From NCBI GenBank assembly GCA_964346475.1, contig CAYFUM010000003.1, forward strand, positions 27,541-91,540: a stretch of 64,000 nucleotides of DNA, written 5' to 3'. A program made the translations under genes and the position numbers. Shown here piece by piece: positions 43,471 to 52,281 of this stretch. The notes beneath the pieces are model-generated. The model saw nothing but the letters and a program-made list of their open reading frames with translations. It searched no databases and was not told the origin of the DNA. Each line of letters opens with the position of its first letter. The first letter of the stretch is position 1. Origin of the DNA: DTU036 sp964346475 (GTDB lineage Bacteria; Bacillota; Clostridia; Peptostreptococcales; Acidaminobacteraceae).

Positions 43471-44220
43471 ATGGCAGACAAAAAAATTACAATGAATAGG
43501 CTCTATATTGGAATAAATATAGTACTTTTTCTTATTATCTTTATTAAGGACCCCAGGGTAAGTGCAACTACCCTCATTGACTTTGGAGCCCAAAATGGCT
43601 TTTCCCTGGCCGATGGAAGACTCTGGCACCTGGTCATGCCCATCTTCCTCCACGCCTCCTGGCAGCATCTTTTACTTAACTGCCTTTCTATCCATATCTT
43701 TGGCAGCCTTGTTGAGAGGGTCTACGGACCAAAAAACTTTATTCTTATAAGTCTTTCTACGGGTCTTATAGCCAGTATGGGCTCCTTTCTAACTGGAACA
43801 AAGGTGGCTGTAGGAGCCTCGGGAGTTGTATATGGCTATATAGCCCTCCACCTCTATCTCTATTACCTTAACAGGGACAGGTATAAATCAATCTTTGGCA
43901 GGGACGTCTTCATCCTCCTAGCCTTTAACATAATCTACTCGGTGCTGGGCGCCAACATAGATCTAGCCGGCCATATCTTTGGTTTAGTCGGTGGACTTTT
44001 CATCTATATGCTCCTGGATAAAAATAAGGTGAAAGCATCAAGTAAAAGGATTATCGCCCTGGCCCTTCTTCTACTAGTTCTACTTACAGGCTATAAAATT
44101 ATTGACTATAGGGGGAGCAGGGACTACTACCTATCAAAAATCTACTACTATGAAATGAAAAACAAGCCCATCCAAAGGGATGAGCTTATTAGAAAGTACC
44201 TATCTATTTATCCTGACTAG
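43471..44220 (+). CDS. Rhomboid-family intramembrane serine protease
   Basis: Polytopic membrane protein of 249 residues with about six transmembrane helices. The catalytic serine motif GASGVVYGYIA and the histidine in DLAGHIFGLVGG form the dyad, and the family-typical WHLVMPIFLHASWQHLLLN segment is in loop 1/TM2. It cleaves transmembrane substrates; its targets are unknown. Start choice: an upstream ATG adds 20 codons, but the AGAGGT RBS fits the ATG at 43471. The 3' end overlaps mutS2 by four bases, convergently. Confidence 0.9.
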   Translation: MADKKITMNRLYIGINIVLFLIIFIKDPRVSATTLIDFGAQNGFSLADGRLWHLVMPIFLHASWQHLLLNCLSIHIFGSLVERVYGPKNFILISLSTGLIASMGSFLTGTKVAVGASGVVYGYIALHLYLYYLNRDRYKSIFGRDVFILLAFNIIYSVLGANIDLAGHIFGLVGGLFIYMLLDKNKVKASSKRIIALALLLLVLLTGYKIIDYRGSRDYYLSKIYYYEMKNKPIQRDELIRKYLSIYPD

Positions 44221-46550
44221 TGGAGTTTTATAAGGGTTACTCCAGAACCCCCTTCATGGAAGTCCCCCTGGCGAAAGCTTTTGACAAAGGGGGATTTTTT
44301 TAGATAGTCAGTCACAAAATCCCTTAGGACCCCTGTTCCCTTACCATGGATAATCTCAAGTTCCGGAGGGTTGGTCAGCATAGCCTGGTCAATAAACTTA
44401 GCCAGTTCTATCCTGGCCTCCTCCATGTTCATTCCCCTAAGGTCAAGTTTGGTGGACAGATCGCTGGCTACATAGCTTTGTAGCTGTTTTTTAAAGGCCT
44501 TCTTTTCCTCCTCCTTGGTCTTCTCCACCTGGGAGATATTAAGGCTTATCCTCATTATCCCAACCTGGGCCCTGAAGTCTCCCTTGGCATTGGGCTTGTC
44601 CAGGACTTCTCCCCTGGCGTCCATATGGGGAATGTAGATCCGCTCTCCCACCCTTAGGCTCTTGGGCGCCTTGATGGGTCTAGCCTCACTTCTTGTAGAA
44701 AGCTGGGACTGGACATCCACCAGCCTCCTGGCCTGACTTTCCATCTCTACATAGTCTACATTACCCTTCATAGCCCTGAGGTTTTTCATAATATCCCGGG
44801 CTTCCTCCTGGGTGTTTTTAAGAAGCTTGGCAGCCTCATCCCTGGCCCTTTGAAGCTCCTTGTCCCTGGTGGCCTGGAGCTGGGCTAGGCGGTCTTCATA
44901 CTTCTCTTCTAGATCCCGAGCCTTTTTTAGCCGGTCTTCAGCCTCCCTCTCCTTGTCTTCAAGGCTCAGTCTTTTAGCCTCTACTTCAGCCAGGATCTCC
45001 TCTAGAGCAAGGCCCTTGTCGTCCATACCAAGCCTGGCCCTCTCGATTATCCTGTCGGGCAGACCCAGTCTTTTTGAAATATAAAGGGCGTTGGAACTTC
45101 CAGGAACTCCCATGAGGAGTTTATAGGTAGGACTGAGACTTCTGGCGTCAAATTCCACTGAAGCGTTCATATAGCCTGGCCTATTAAAGGCGAAGTTTTT
45201 AATTTCTGAGTAGTGGCTGGTGGCAAAGACCATGGAACCCTTTTCTTCAAATTCCATCAGCATGCTGCGGGCCAGGGCAGCCCCTTCTTGGGGATCGGTG
45301 CCTGCACCCAGCTCATCCAGCAGGACCAGGCTTTTTGGCCCCGCCTTTTCCAGGATTGAAATCAGGTTGACCATATGGCTAGAAAAGGTAGATAGGGACT
45401 GCTCTATACTCTGCTCATCGCCTATATCTACATAGATGTCTTCAAAAAAGGGCAGCACAGATCCGTCCTCGCAGGGAAGGGCCATACCAAACTGCTGCAT
45501 AAGTGCCATGAGACCCAGGGTCTTTAGTGCTACTGTCTTTCCTCCAGTATTGGGGCCAGTTATGATCAGGATCCTGGCCTCCTGGCCAAAGCTAAGGTCC
45601 AAGGGTACTACGGTCTTTGGATCAAGCAGGGGATGCCTGGCCTTTTTAAGGAGGATAGAGTCTCCTATCCTGGCAAGCTGGCTGTCATTTTCCAGGGCGT
45701 ACCTGGCTAGACCAAAGAGCTTATAGAGTTCTTCTGTAGCTCCATAGGCTGGAATAATAGACCCCTCCTGGCCCAAGCTGGCACTTATATCCTTGAGGAT
45801 CCTGTAGATTTCTTCCCTCTCATCATTTCTTAGTTCCCTGAGCTCATTATTTAAATTAACCAGGGCAATGGGTTCTATATAAAGGGTGGAGCCCGAGGAA
45901 GACCTGTCATGAACCAGGCCCTCTACCCTTTTTTTATGCTCGGATTTCACAGGTAGGACGTAGCGGTCATTTCTCATGGTGACCAGGGCCTCCTGGAGGT
46001 AGGTCTCCATATGCCTATCGCTGAGAAAGCTATCTATTTTTCTGCGGATTTCCTCCTCCTTGGAGGCTATAGCCCTTCTTATGTTGGCAAGGTTTCTGGA
46101 GGCCGAGGATTTAATGCTGCCATCATAGTCAATGGATCTTTCTATCAGCTCCTCTAGGTTAGAGAAGTTAAAGAGCAGGGCTCCATAGTTATAAATAAGG
46201 GGAAAGGAGCCTCTTCTTTCAGAGAACTTTTCTAAAAAGAGCTTCATTCTTGAGATGCTCCTAAGACTATCCCCTATGTCTATCAGAGCCAGGGGTTCTA
46301 GGACCCCTCCTCTTTTTGCGTAGCCTATATCTCCCGTCAAATCCTTTAAAGGACCAAAAGGAAGGGGGCTGTAGGCCAGTGTATAGCCTAGAGCCTCCCT
46401 CAGTGCCTCCTGGCGGTCCTCAAGTTCCTGGGGACTTTCAGCAAAATCCATATCTTCTATTAATTTACGACTGCCCCTGGAGGGCATTCTGTCCATTAGG
46501 GAGTTTTTAATTTTGTCAAACTCCAGGACTCTTACTACTGCTTTATTCAT
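44217..46550 (-). CDS. mutS2: Endonuclease MutS2
   Basis: MutS-family ATPase with a C-terminal Smr nuclease domain, 777 residues. Walker A GPNTGGKTVALKT is near residue 330, with Walker B LVLLDELGAGTDPQEGAAL. A long coiled coil occupies about 510-610, and the Smr domain has LDLRGMNMEEA and IIHGKGTG. MutS2 lacks the mismatch-recognition domain; in Firmicutes it suppresses homologous recombination and rescues collided ribosomes. It is the fourth gene of pheS-pheT-zapA-mutS2, 13 bases after zapA. Confidence 0.96.
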   Translation of the reverse strand: MNKAVVRVLEFDKIKNSLMDRMPSRGSRKLIEDMDFAESPQELEDRQEALREALGYTLAYSPLPFGPLKDLTGDIGYAKRGGVLEPLALIDIGDSLRSISRMKLFLEKFSERRGSFPLIYNYGALLFNFSNLEELIERSIDYDGSIKSSASRNLANIRRAIASKEEEIRRKIDSFLSDRHMETYLQEALVTMRNDRYVLPVKSEHKKRVEGLVHDRSSSGSTLYIEPIALVNLNNELRELRNDEREEIYRILKDISASLGQEGSIIPAYGATEELYKLFGLARYALENDSQLARIGDSILLKKARHPLLDPKTVVPLDLSFGQEARILIITGPNTGGKTVALKTLGLMALMQQFGMALPCEDGSVLPFFEDIYVDIGDEQSIEQSLSTFSSHMVNLISILEKAGPKSLVLLDELGAGTDPQEGAALARSMLMEFEEKGSMVFATSHYSEIKNFAFNRPGYMNASVEFDARSLSPTYKLLMGVPGSSNALYISKRLGLPDRIIERARLGMDDKGLALEEILAEVEAKRLSLEDKEREAEDRLKKARDLEEKYEDRLAQLQATRDKELQRARDEAAKLLKNTQEEARDIMKNLRAMKGNVDYVEMESQARRLVDVQSQLSTRSEARPIKAPKSLRVGERIYIPHMDARGEVLDKPNAKGDFRAQVGIMRISLNISQVEKTKEEEKKAFKKQLQSYVASDLSTKLDLRGMNMEEARIELAKFIDQAMLTNPPELEIIHGKGTGVLRDFVTDYLKKSPFVKSFRQGDFHEGGSGVTLIKLH

Positions 46551-46563
46551 CTTCTCTCCCGGA

Positions 46564-46941
46564 CTAGCGCAGGGACTTGAGCTCCTGTATCTGCTGGTTT
46601 TTTTGTAGCAGCAGCTCTTGCAGCTGGGCTGTTCTTGATTCCCACTGCAGGATATCTTCCTTGAGCCTAGCTATTTCCTTTCTAAGCTCAATGCTACCTT
46701 CATCGCTGAGGCCTCCTTCACCGGAGCTATCCAGTACCTCTTTAAGCTCTACTATTTGGTCGGAAAGATAGACCATGGCGTAGCGATAGGCCATGTTTGA
46801 AGAAAGGGACCTATCCTTGCTCTTAACCAGGCTCACCATGTCGTTGACCTGCTTAGTTACTCTATCGATCCTCTCCTTGGGAGCACTGGAGACCATTACT
46901 ACACTGGCACCATCAATATCCATTGTCACGCGTTTACTCAT
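46564..46941 (-). CDS. zapA: Cell division protein ZapA
   Basis: FtsZ-bundling protein of 125 residues. The N-terminal ZapA domain (TMDIDGASVVMVSSAPKERIDRVTKQVNDMV in parts) is followed by a helix with MAYRYAMVYLSDQIVEL and a C-terminal coiled coil. Downstream of pheT by nine bases, as in many Firmicutes. Confidence 0.9.
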   Translation of the reverse strand: MSKRVTMDIDGASVVMVSSAPKERIDRVTKQVNDMVSLVKSKDRSLSSNMAYRYAMVYLSDQIVELKEVLDSSGEGGLSDEGSIELRKEIARLKEDILQWESRTAQLQELLLQKNQQIQELKSLR

Positions 46942-46950
46942 TACTTCCTC

Positions 46951-49275
46951 CTAGCGGCGCTGTGCACCGATTTCTTCCAAGGCTTTAAGGACCTTTTCCA
47001 TGGCTCTTTCAACTTCTTCATCCTTTAGGGTACGCTCTGTACTTTGGAAGTACAGGTGGTAGGCCATACTCTTCTTATCACTTCCCAGTTCCTTACCCTG
47101 ATAGATATCAAAGAGCTCAACCTTCCTTAAGAGCTTGCCACCCTTTGAAGTTATTCTATCATAAATCTCTTTATGAGTCAGTTCCTTATCCACAAGAATA
47201 GCCAGGTCCCTGGTTACTGCAGGGTAGCGGCTGGGGGCTTCATGGAGGACCCTCCTACTGTGGAGTGAGAAAAGCTGATCCATGGAGAACTCTCCTAGAT
47301 GGATGGTTCTTTTTAGGTCCCTCTCCCTGGCAACAAAGGGTGAAAGCTCTCCAAAGCTACCCAGATAGACCTGACCTGAGTAGACATCGGCTGATCTACC
47401 TGGATGGTAGACCTCCTCCTTACTTCTTACAAAGTCAACCTCTATATCCAGAGCCCTTAGCATTTCCTCCACTATACCCTTGAGATAGAAGAAGTCCCCA
47501 TGGCCGTAGCTTGCCAGGCTCAGTCTTTGGTACTGGATAATCTGATCTTTTTTCTCAAATACATTGCCTATCTCAAAGAACTTGACCTTGTCATTTCTTA
47601 CATTTTCATTTCTTTGTATAACATCCAGAGCACTGATTAAAAGGCTATGACGCATCTGGGAAAACTCTTCACCCAGGGGATTTATCAGGACCAGGGGATT
47701 ATCGGTATCTCTGCGGATTGAAGCTGCGCTTCTGGGTGAAACAAAGGAGTAGTTTAGCATCTCCTCAAAGCCCAGAGCCCAGAGGATGTCCCTTAGCTGC
47801 CACTCAAACTTTTGTCTAGGGCTAAGGTCTGCAGCCTCGGGAATATAGGGTAGCCTAGAGGGTATCCTATCAAAGCCATAGACCCTGGCTACTTCCTCTA
47901 TAAGGTCTGCTTCAAGAAGAAGATCACTCCTATAGGCCGGTGGATAGACAAGAATACCCTCCTGGTCCTGGTCTATTTTAAGATTTAATCTTCTAAAGAT
48001 ATCTGCTAGTTCCTCCTGGCTTAGGCTAATTCCAAGAAGAGCCTCAGCTCTGGACTTTCTAAGATAAAGGGGCTCTCTTAGGGTCTTTTCACTAGAGCCA
48101 CTGAGCCTGGCTTTTTTATAGCATCCCTCCATGTAGCTGAGGAAAAAGGCCAGAGCCAGTAGGCTTCTCTCAGGTTCTATTTCCTTTTCAAAGCGGGAGG
48201 AGGCCTCGGTTCTTAGGTTTAGCCTCCTGGAGGTTCTGGCTATAGACTTTTTATCAAAGTTTGCAAACTCCACTATAAGGTCCCTGGTATCGTCTAGGAT
48301 TTGGGAGTTCTCCCCTCCCATAATTCCAGCCAGTCCTATTATCTTTTCATGGTCCTTAATTAAAAGGTCTCCAGGTCCTAGCTTCCTCTCAATGCCATCC
48401 AGGGTTTCAAAGCTTGTCTCTTCCTTGGCGCTTTCCACAAGGATCCCCCCTACAACCTGGCGCCTATCAAAGGCGTGGGTAGGATTCCCTGAGTAGAGCA
48501 TGGCAAGATTGGTGGCATCCACCACATTGTTTATGGGTCTAACTCCCATCTCCATTAGCCTTAGCTGCCAGCGAATAGGGCTATCCTTTATCACTACATC
48601 CTCAAGTTCCAGGGCGTAGTAGGCCCTACAGCCCTCCCTACGCTCTATAGGGATACTACCCCTCTCAAGGTCTGAAAAGTCCCTGGAGAGCTCCTCTTTT
48701 AAGGGGATATCAAAGGTGGTGGACAGCTCCTGGGCTATGCCCATAAGGCTTAGACAATCAGGCCTGTTATAGGTGATCTCCATATCCAGAGTCCCCCTGT
48801 CAAGGCCAAAGTAGCTAAAGAAGCTCTCACCCACTACTCCTTCATCCAGGATGATTATTCCTTCACTGGAACCCTTGGGTAGGACCGAGGAGGAGTAGCC
48901 CAGTTCATCGAAGCTACACATCATGCCCTGGCTCTCAATGCCTCTAAGCTTGGATTTTTTAATCTTATTTCCACCATGGAGAACACTACCATGGCCTGCA
49001 ACCACAACTAGAGCTCCCACAAAGGTGTTGGGGGCGCCGGTTACAATCTGCAGGGTCTCACTTCCAATGTCCACCTGGGTTACCACCAGCCTATCGGCTT
49101 CAGGGTGTTTTTCTACACTGAGGATTTTTCCGATATAGAGCTCTGTATTTTTATCAGCAACCGAGCTAAAATCCTCCACATTGGTCCCAGTCAGGGTAAG
49201 CATTCTAGCTAGCTTATTTTTTTCTATACTGGGAAGTTCCAGCCTATCCCCCAGCCAATCAAGACTTGCCTTCAT
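46951..49275 (-). CDS. pheT: Phenylalanyl-tRNA synthetase beta subunit
   Basis: Beta subunit of the heterotetrameric enzyme, 774 residues. It carries an N-terminal tRNA-binding (EMAP II-like) domain at about 40-150, B3/B4 editing domain, B5 domain and a C-terminal ferredoxin-fold anticodon-binding domain ending in EKVLKALEEIGAQ. The start follows the pheS stop by two bases. Controlled by the pheS T-box. Confidence 0.97.
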   Translation of the reverse strand: MKASLDWLGDRLELPSIEKNKLARMLTLTGTNVEDFSSVADKNTELYIGKILSVEKHPEADRLVVTQVDIGSETLQIVTGAPNTFVGALVVVAGHGSVLHGGNKIKKSKLRGIESQGMMCSFDELGYSSSVLPKGSSEGIIILDEGVVGESFFSYFGLDRGTLDMEITYNRPDCLSLMGIAQELSTTFDIPLKEELSRDFSDLERGSIPIERREGCRAYYALELEDVVIKDSPIRWQLRLMEMGVRPINNVVDATNLAMLYSGNPTHAFDRRQVVGGILVESAKEETSFETLDGIERKLGPGDLLIKDHEKIIGLAGIMGGENSQILDDTRDLIVEFANFDKKSIARTSRRLNLRTEASSRFEKEIEPERSLLALAFFLSYMEGCYKKARLSGSSEKTLREPLYLRKSRAEALLGISLSQEELADIFRRLNLKIDQDQEGILVYPPAYRSDLLLEADLIEEVARVYGFDRIPSRLPYIPEAADLSPRQKFEWQLRDILWALGFEEMLNYSFVSPRSAASIRRDTDNPLVLINPLGEEFSQMRHSLLISALDVIQRNENVRNDKVKFFEIGNVFEKKDQIIQYQRLSLASYGHGDFFYLKGIVEEMLRALDIEVDFVRSKEEVYHPGRSADVYSGQVYLGSFGELSPFVARERDLKRTIHLGEFSMDQLFSLHSRRVLHEAPSRYPAVTRDLAILVDKELTHKEIYDRITSKGGKLLRKVELFDIYQGKELGSDKKSMAYHLYFQSTERTLKDEEVERAMEKVLKALEEIGAQRR

Positions 49276-49277
49276 AT

Positions 49278-50303
49278 CTACCTCCTAAACTGGTCAAGAA
49301 AGCGCTTGTCATTTTCATAGAGATATCGGATATCATCTATTTCATAGCGCATCATGGTTATTCTATCAAGGCCCATGCCAAAGGCAAAGCCGGTGTATTT
49401 CTCACTGTCTATTCCACACTCTTCAAGGACTCTAGGGTGGACCATGCCACAGCCAAGGATTTCAATAAAGCCAACTCCTCCACAGAATCTGCAGCCCTGG
49501 CCCTGGCATTTAAAGCAGGTGATATCCACCTCAGCACTGGGTTCTGTAAAGGGGAAGTTATGGGGTCTAAAAACACTCTGGGTATTTTCTCCAAAGAGCT
49601 GGCGTACAAATTCCTCCAGGGTTCCCTTGAGGTCTGCCATGGTGATACCCTCTCCTACTACAAGACCCTCCATCTGGTAAAACATGGGGGAATGGGTGGC
49701 ATCAATTTCATCATTTCTAAAACAGCGGCCCACACTTATCATTCTTATAGGGGGAGCCATTTTTTTCATGGTTCGGATCTGAACCGTGGAGGTGTGGGTC
49801 CTAAGCAGGGTATCCTGATCAAAATAGAAGGTATCCGATAGGCCTCTCGAGGGATGGTCCGGGGGTGAGTTAAGGGCGTCAAAGTTATTATAGACACTAT
49901 CCACCTCTGGTCCCTCCTCAAGAACAAAGCCCATCCTTATGAAGACGTCAATAAGCTCTCTTATTGTCTTGGTTGTTGGGTGTACCCTACCCATTTCTAC
50001 CCTGCTGCCTGGCAGTGTTATATCCACCACCTCTTCTTCTGCTTTTTTTCTTAGGATGAGCTGCTCTAGCTCCTCTAGCCTCTGGCCTATTGCATCTGTC
50101 ATGGTGTCCCTGATTTCATTGGCCAGTTCACCCATCCTGGGTCTCTCCTCCTTGCTGAGGCTTCCCATCTGTTTTAAGAGCTCTCTTAGCTCACCTTTCT
50201 TACCTAGGTAGTCCACCCGCAGCCTATCCAGTTCCTCTGGGGTTAGGACCTCCTCCAGGGCTTTATTGAAGGCCCTGCGAATTTCCTGTAGTTTTTCTTT
50301 CAT
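49278..50303 (-). CDS. pheS: Phenylalanyl-tRNA synthetase alpha subunit
   Basis: Catalytic subunit of 341 residues, class II synthetase. Motif 2 (SVGRCFRNDEIDATHSPMFYQ, in parts) and motif 3 (GFAFGMGLDRITMMRY) are intact, with an N-terminal coiled coil of about 85 residues that binds tRNA. A zinc-like CFKCQGQGCRFC cluster occurs near residue 260. T-box control is at 50315-50529. Confidence 0.97.
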   Translation of the reverse strand: MKEKLQEIRRAFNKALEEVLTPEELDRLRVDYLGKKGELRELLKQMGSLSKEERPRMGELANEIRDTMTDAIGQRLEELEQLILRKKAEEEVVDITLPGSRVEMGRVHPTTKTIRELIDVFIRMGFVLEEGPEVDSVYNNFDALNSPPDHPSRGLSDTFYFDQDTLLRTHTSTVQIRTMKKMAPPIRMISVGRCFRNDEIDATHSPMFYQMEGLVVGEGITMADLKGTLEEFVRQLFGENTQSVFRPHNFPFTEPSAEVDITCFKCQGQGCRFCGGVGFIEILGCGMVHPRVLEECGIDSEKYTGFAFGMGLDRITMMRYEIDDIRYLYENDKRFLDQFRR

Positions 50304-50314
50304 GCTTTCTCCTT

Positions 50315-50529
50315 AAAAAAAGACTCCCTCCCCTTTGGGACGAAGTCATCGCGTTACCACCCAATTAGTCCACATAAAAAGCGAACCTCTCCTAGCCCTA
50401 ACGGCGGCTACCGTTTTCCATTACAGAAAATTGCTCGGGAATGAATTCAAGGTGCCCTACCTGCAATCTTCCACCGACATTGCTCGCTAAAAAGGGGGCC
50501 GTCCTCCATGTTTTCCGTCCTTGCATTTC
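50315..50529 (-). promoter_or_regulatory. T-box leader of pheST
   Basis: Conserved T-box AATTGGGTGGTAACGCG near 50353-50369, and a terminator with GACT/AGTC outer arms followed by seven T residues ending at 50315. A GAATTC segment near 50443 offers TTC (Phe) as specifier codon, consistent with the downstream genes. It accounts for most of the 50304-50622 gap. Confidence 0.9.
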
Positions 50530-50535
50530 TAATAA

Positions 50536-50564
50536 AGTTTAGCACCAAGGCCCCTAGAGGTCAA
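50536..50564 (-). promoter_or_regulatory. Promoter of the pheST T-box transcript
   Basis: TTGACC (50559-50564), 17-base spacer, TAAACT (50536-50541), read leftward. Confidence 0.75.
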
Positions 50565-50622
50565 GGTAATCCCTGCTTTTTCTAGGAAACTTTTTCTAGA
50601 GCAGCTGAATTATAAAAAGTCA

Positions 50623-51342
50623 CTAGTCCTGGATCTGACACATAAAGATTGAGCCAGCCACAGCCACATTTAAAGACTCCTGGCTACCGCTCATGGGTAT
50701 GGAGTAGCTCTCGTCTTTAAGCTCAAGGATCTCCTGGCTAAGGCCCTGGGATTCATTGCCTAGAGCTAGAATAAACCTACCTCTTTTTAGCTCCTTGTAG
50801 CTTCTTCCGCCTGCCTCGGCGGCGTAGAGCTTGTAGCCCTCCTCAAGGAGCTCCTCTACCCTCTTCCTTGTCACCAGCTCCTCTATTGCTAGGTTAAAGA
50901 CTGCTGCCATGGAGCTTCTTAGAACCTTGTCATTATAGACCGAGCAGCTGCCCCTGATAAGAAGGATATTTCTTATGTTAAAGGCCTGGGCTGAACGAAG
51001 AAGGGTACCCACATTACCTGGATCCTGGACCCTATCAAGAAGTAGGATAGGTCCATCATCAAAGTCTCTTTTTATCTTCTTAACCTTACAGAGTATACCC
51101 TGGTAGGTCTTGGTTTTTACTATGTTATCAAAGAGCCTGGTGGAAAGATACCTGGCTCCTTCAAGGCTAGGCTGGTTCTCCTCCAGGTAAACCTCAAAGG
51201 GTATCTTGTCCTCTAGGAGCTGGTTGTAGGCATTGTAGCCCTCCACCAGGGCGTATTCAGACCTAATAGGATGCACTAGTATATTTCTTAACTCCCTATA
51301 GTGGGGGCTTTTTGGCGATGTTATAACTTGTCTATCGGGCAT
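50623..51342 (-). CDS. TrmH-family RNA methyltransferase (RlmB-like)
   Basis: SPOUT-class 2'-O-ribose methyltransferase of about 239 residues. Knot motifs are LLDRVQDPGNVGTLLRSAQAF, LALGNESQGLSQEI and IPMSGSQESLNVAVAGSI. The N-terminus is a short substrate-binding domain. The target could be rRNA (RlmB-like) or tRNA. Start choice: the frame extends 21 codons further, but the ATG at 51342 has a strong GGAGGAAG RBS. Divergent from plsY. Confidence 0.88.
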   Translation of the reverse strand: MPDRQVITSPKSPHYRELRNILVHPIRSEYALVEGYNAYNQLLEDKIPFEVYLEENQPSLEGARYLSTRLFDNIVKTKTYQGILCKVKKIKRDFDDGPILLLDRVQDPGNVGTLLRSAQAFNIRNILLIRGSCSVYNDKVLRSSMAAVFNLAIEELVTRKRVEELLEEGYKLYAAEAGGRSYKELKRGRFILALGNESQGLSQEILELKDESYSIPMSGSQESLNVAVAGSIFMCQIQD

Positions 51343-51421
51343 GTCTTCCTCCGTATATAAATTATTCTCCTCTACCATTGTAATAGAAGTGACCTTAGTG
51401 TACAATCAGCCTGAGGTATTT

Positions 51422-52000
51422 ATGAATTTAATTATTAGTCTTTTTCTGGGCTACCTCTTAGGGAGTATCCCAGTATCCTATATCCTTGGTAGGCTACAAA
51501 AAAATATCGATCTACGCCTTCATGGCAGCGGTAATCTTGGCGCCACCAATGTACTAAGAAACCTAGGCTTTATTTCCTTTGTCCTCTGCGCCCTTTTGGA
51601 TATCTTTAAAGGCTATTTGGCCTTTAAATTAGCCCAGCACTATCTAGGAGATAGCTATGGGATTCTGGCGGGTTTTGCTGCAGTCCTTGGCCACTGCTAC
51701 TCTCCCTTTATGAACTTCAGTGGGGGCAAGGGAGTGGCAACTTCTGGGGGCCTAGTCCTGGCCCTTGATTATAGGCTGGTCATAGTGGGCCTTATAATCC
51801 TTATTCTTGTAGTACTTATTACTAGGAGAATGAGTCTCGGTTCCATTATAACAGCCCTAACCTTTCCCCTTAGCTACTACTATTTTAATGGTTTTGACAA
51901 TTTAATTTTTGGTGCTATACTATTAGCAGGCTTTGTCATTTATAAGCATAAGGATAACATTTCCAGGCTTATAAAGGGCGAAGAAGCTAGGCTATTTTAG
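51422..52000 (+). CDS. plsY: Glycerol-3-phosphate acyltransferase PlsY
   Basis: Acyl-phosphate:glycerol-3-phosphate acyltransferase, 192 residues, membrane protein with about five helices. Family motifs are GSIPVSYILGR (about 15-25), GSGNLGATNVLRNLG and the glycine-rich NFSGGKGVATS. Start choice: the longer frame begins inside the divergent gene leader, but ATG 51422 with TGAGG RBS gives the standard N-terminus. The stop codon TAG is followed directly by tRNA-Sec, and a strong promoter lies inside its 3' part at 51894-51921. Confidence 0.94.
   Translation: MNLIISLFLGYLLGSIPVSYILGRLQKNIDLRLHGSGNLGATNVLRNLGFISFVLCALLDIFKGYLAFKLAQHYLGDSYGILAGFAAVLGHCYSPFMNFSGGKGVATSGGLVLALDYRLVIVGLIILILVVLITRRMSLGSIITALTFPLSYYYFNGFDNLIFGAILLAGFVIYKHKDNISRLIKGEEARLF
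51894..51921 (+). promoter_or_regulatory. Intragenic promoter in plsY, probably for tRNA-Sec
   Basis: Consensus TTGACA (51894-51899), 16-base spacer ending TGC, TATACT (51916-51921). Expected start near 51928, about 73 bases before tRNA-Sec. Confidence 0.65.
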
Positions 52001-52097
52001 GGAAATGGTAGGGGGCTGGTGCCCCTTCTGGTCTTCAAAACCAGCGTAGGGTGTTAGGAGCATCCTAGGTGGGTTCGATTCCCATCCATTTCCGCCA
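52001..52097 (+). tRNA. selC: Selenocysteine tRNA (TCA)
   Basis: A 97-base tRNA with an 8-bp acceptor stem GGAAATGG/CCATTTCC, discriminator G and encoded CCA. The anticodon loop CTTCAAA lies between CTGGT and ACCAG, giving anticodon TCA at 52035-52037. A long variable arm (GTGTTAGGAGCATC region) is present. These are the hallmarks of bacterial tRNA-Sec, which is charged with serine and then converted by SelA. It begins at the base after the plsY stop codon. A terminator follows at 52126-52148. Confidence 0.96.
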
Positions 52098-52125
52098 TTA
52101 ATTAAATATTAGGACAAATATAACT

Positions 52126-52148
52126 ATCCTCGCTAGGCGGGGATTTTT
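52126..52148 (+). terminator. Terminator of tRNA-Sec
   Basis: ATCCTCGC and GCGGGGAT arms (one G-T pair), loop TAG, T-run. Confidence 0.85.
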
Positions 52149-52232
52149 ATTATTTATAAACCTTATCTCCCTGCCTGGACAAGACTAGCCTATCAGGAAT
52201 AGTTTAGAAAACCTCCGCTGTCTGCTTTCAGC

Positions 52233-52262
52233 TAAATAAAAAGACCACGAAAAAGTGGTCTT
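52233..52262 (-). terminator. Terminator of the sel/two-component operon
   Basis: AGACCAC and GTGGTCT arms (52242-52248, 52255-52261) with a six-base loop; leftward T-run. Nineteen bases beyond the last gene of the operon. Confidence 0.9.
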
Positions 52263-52281
52263 AGAAATTAAGAAGAATCCT

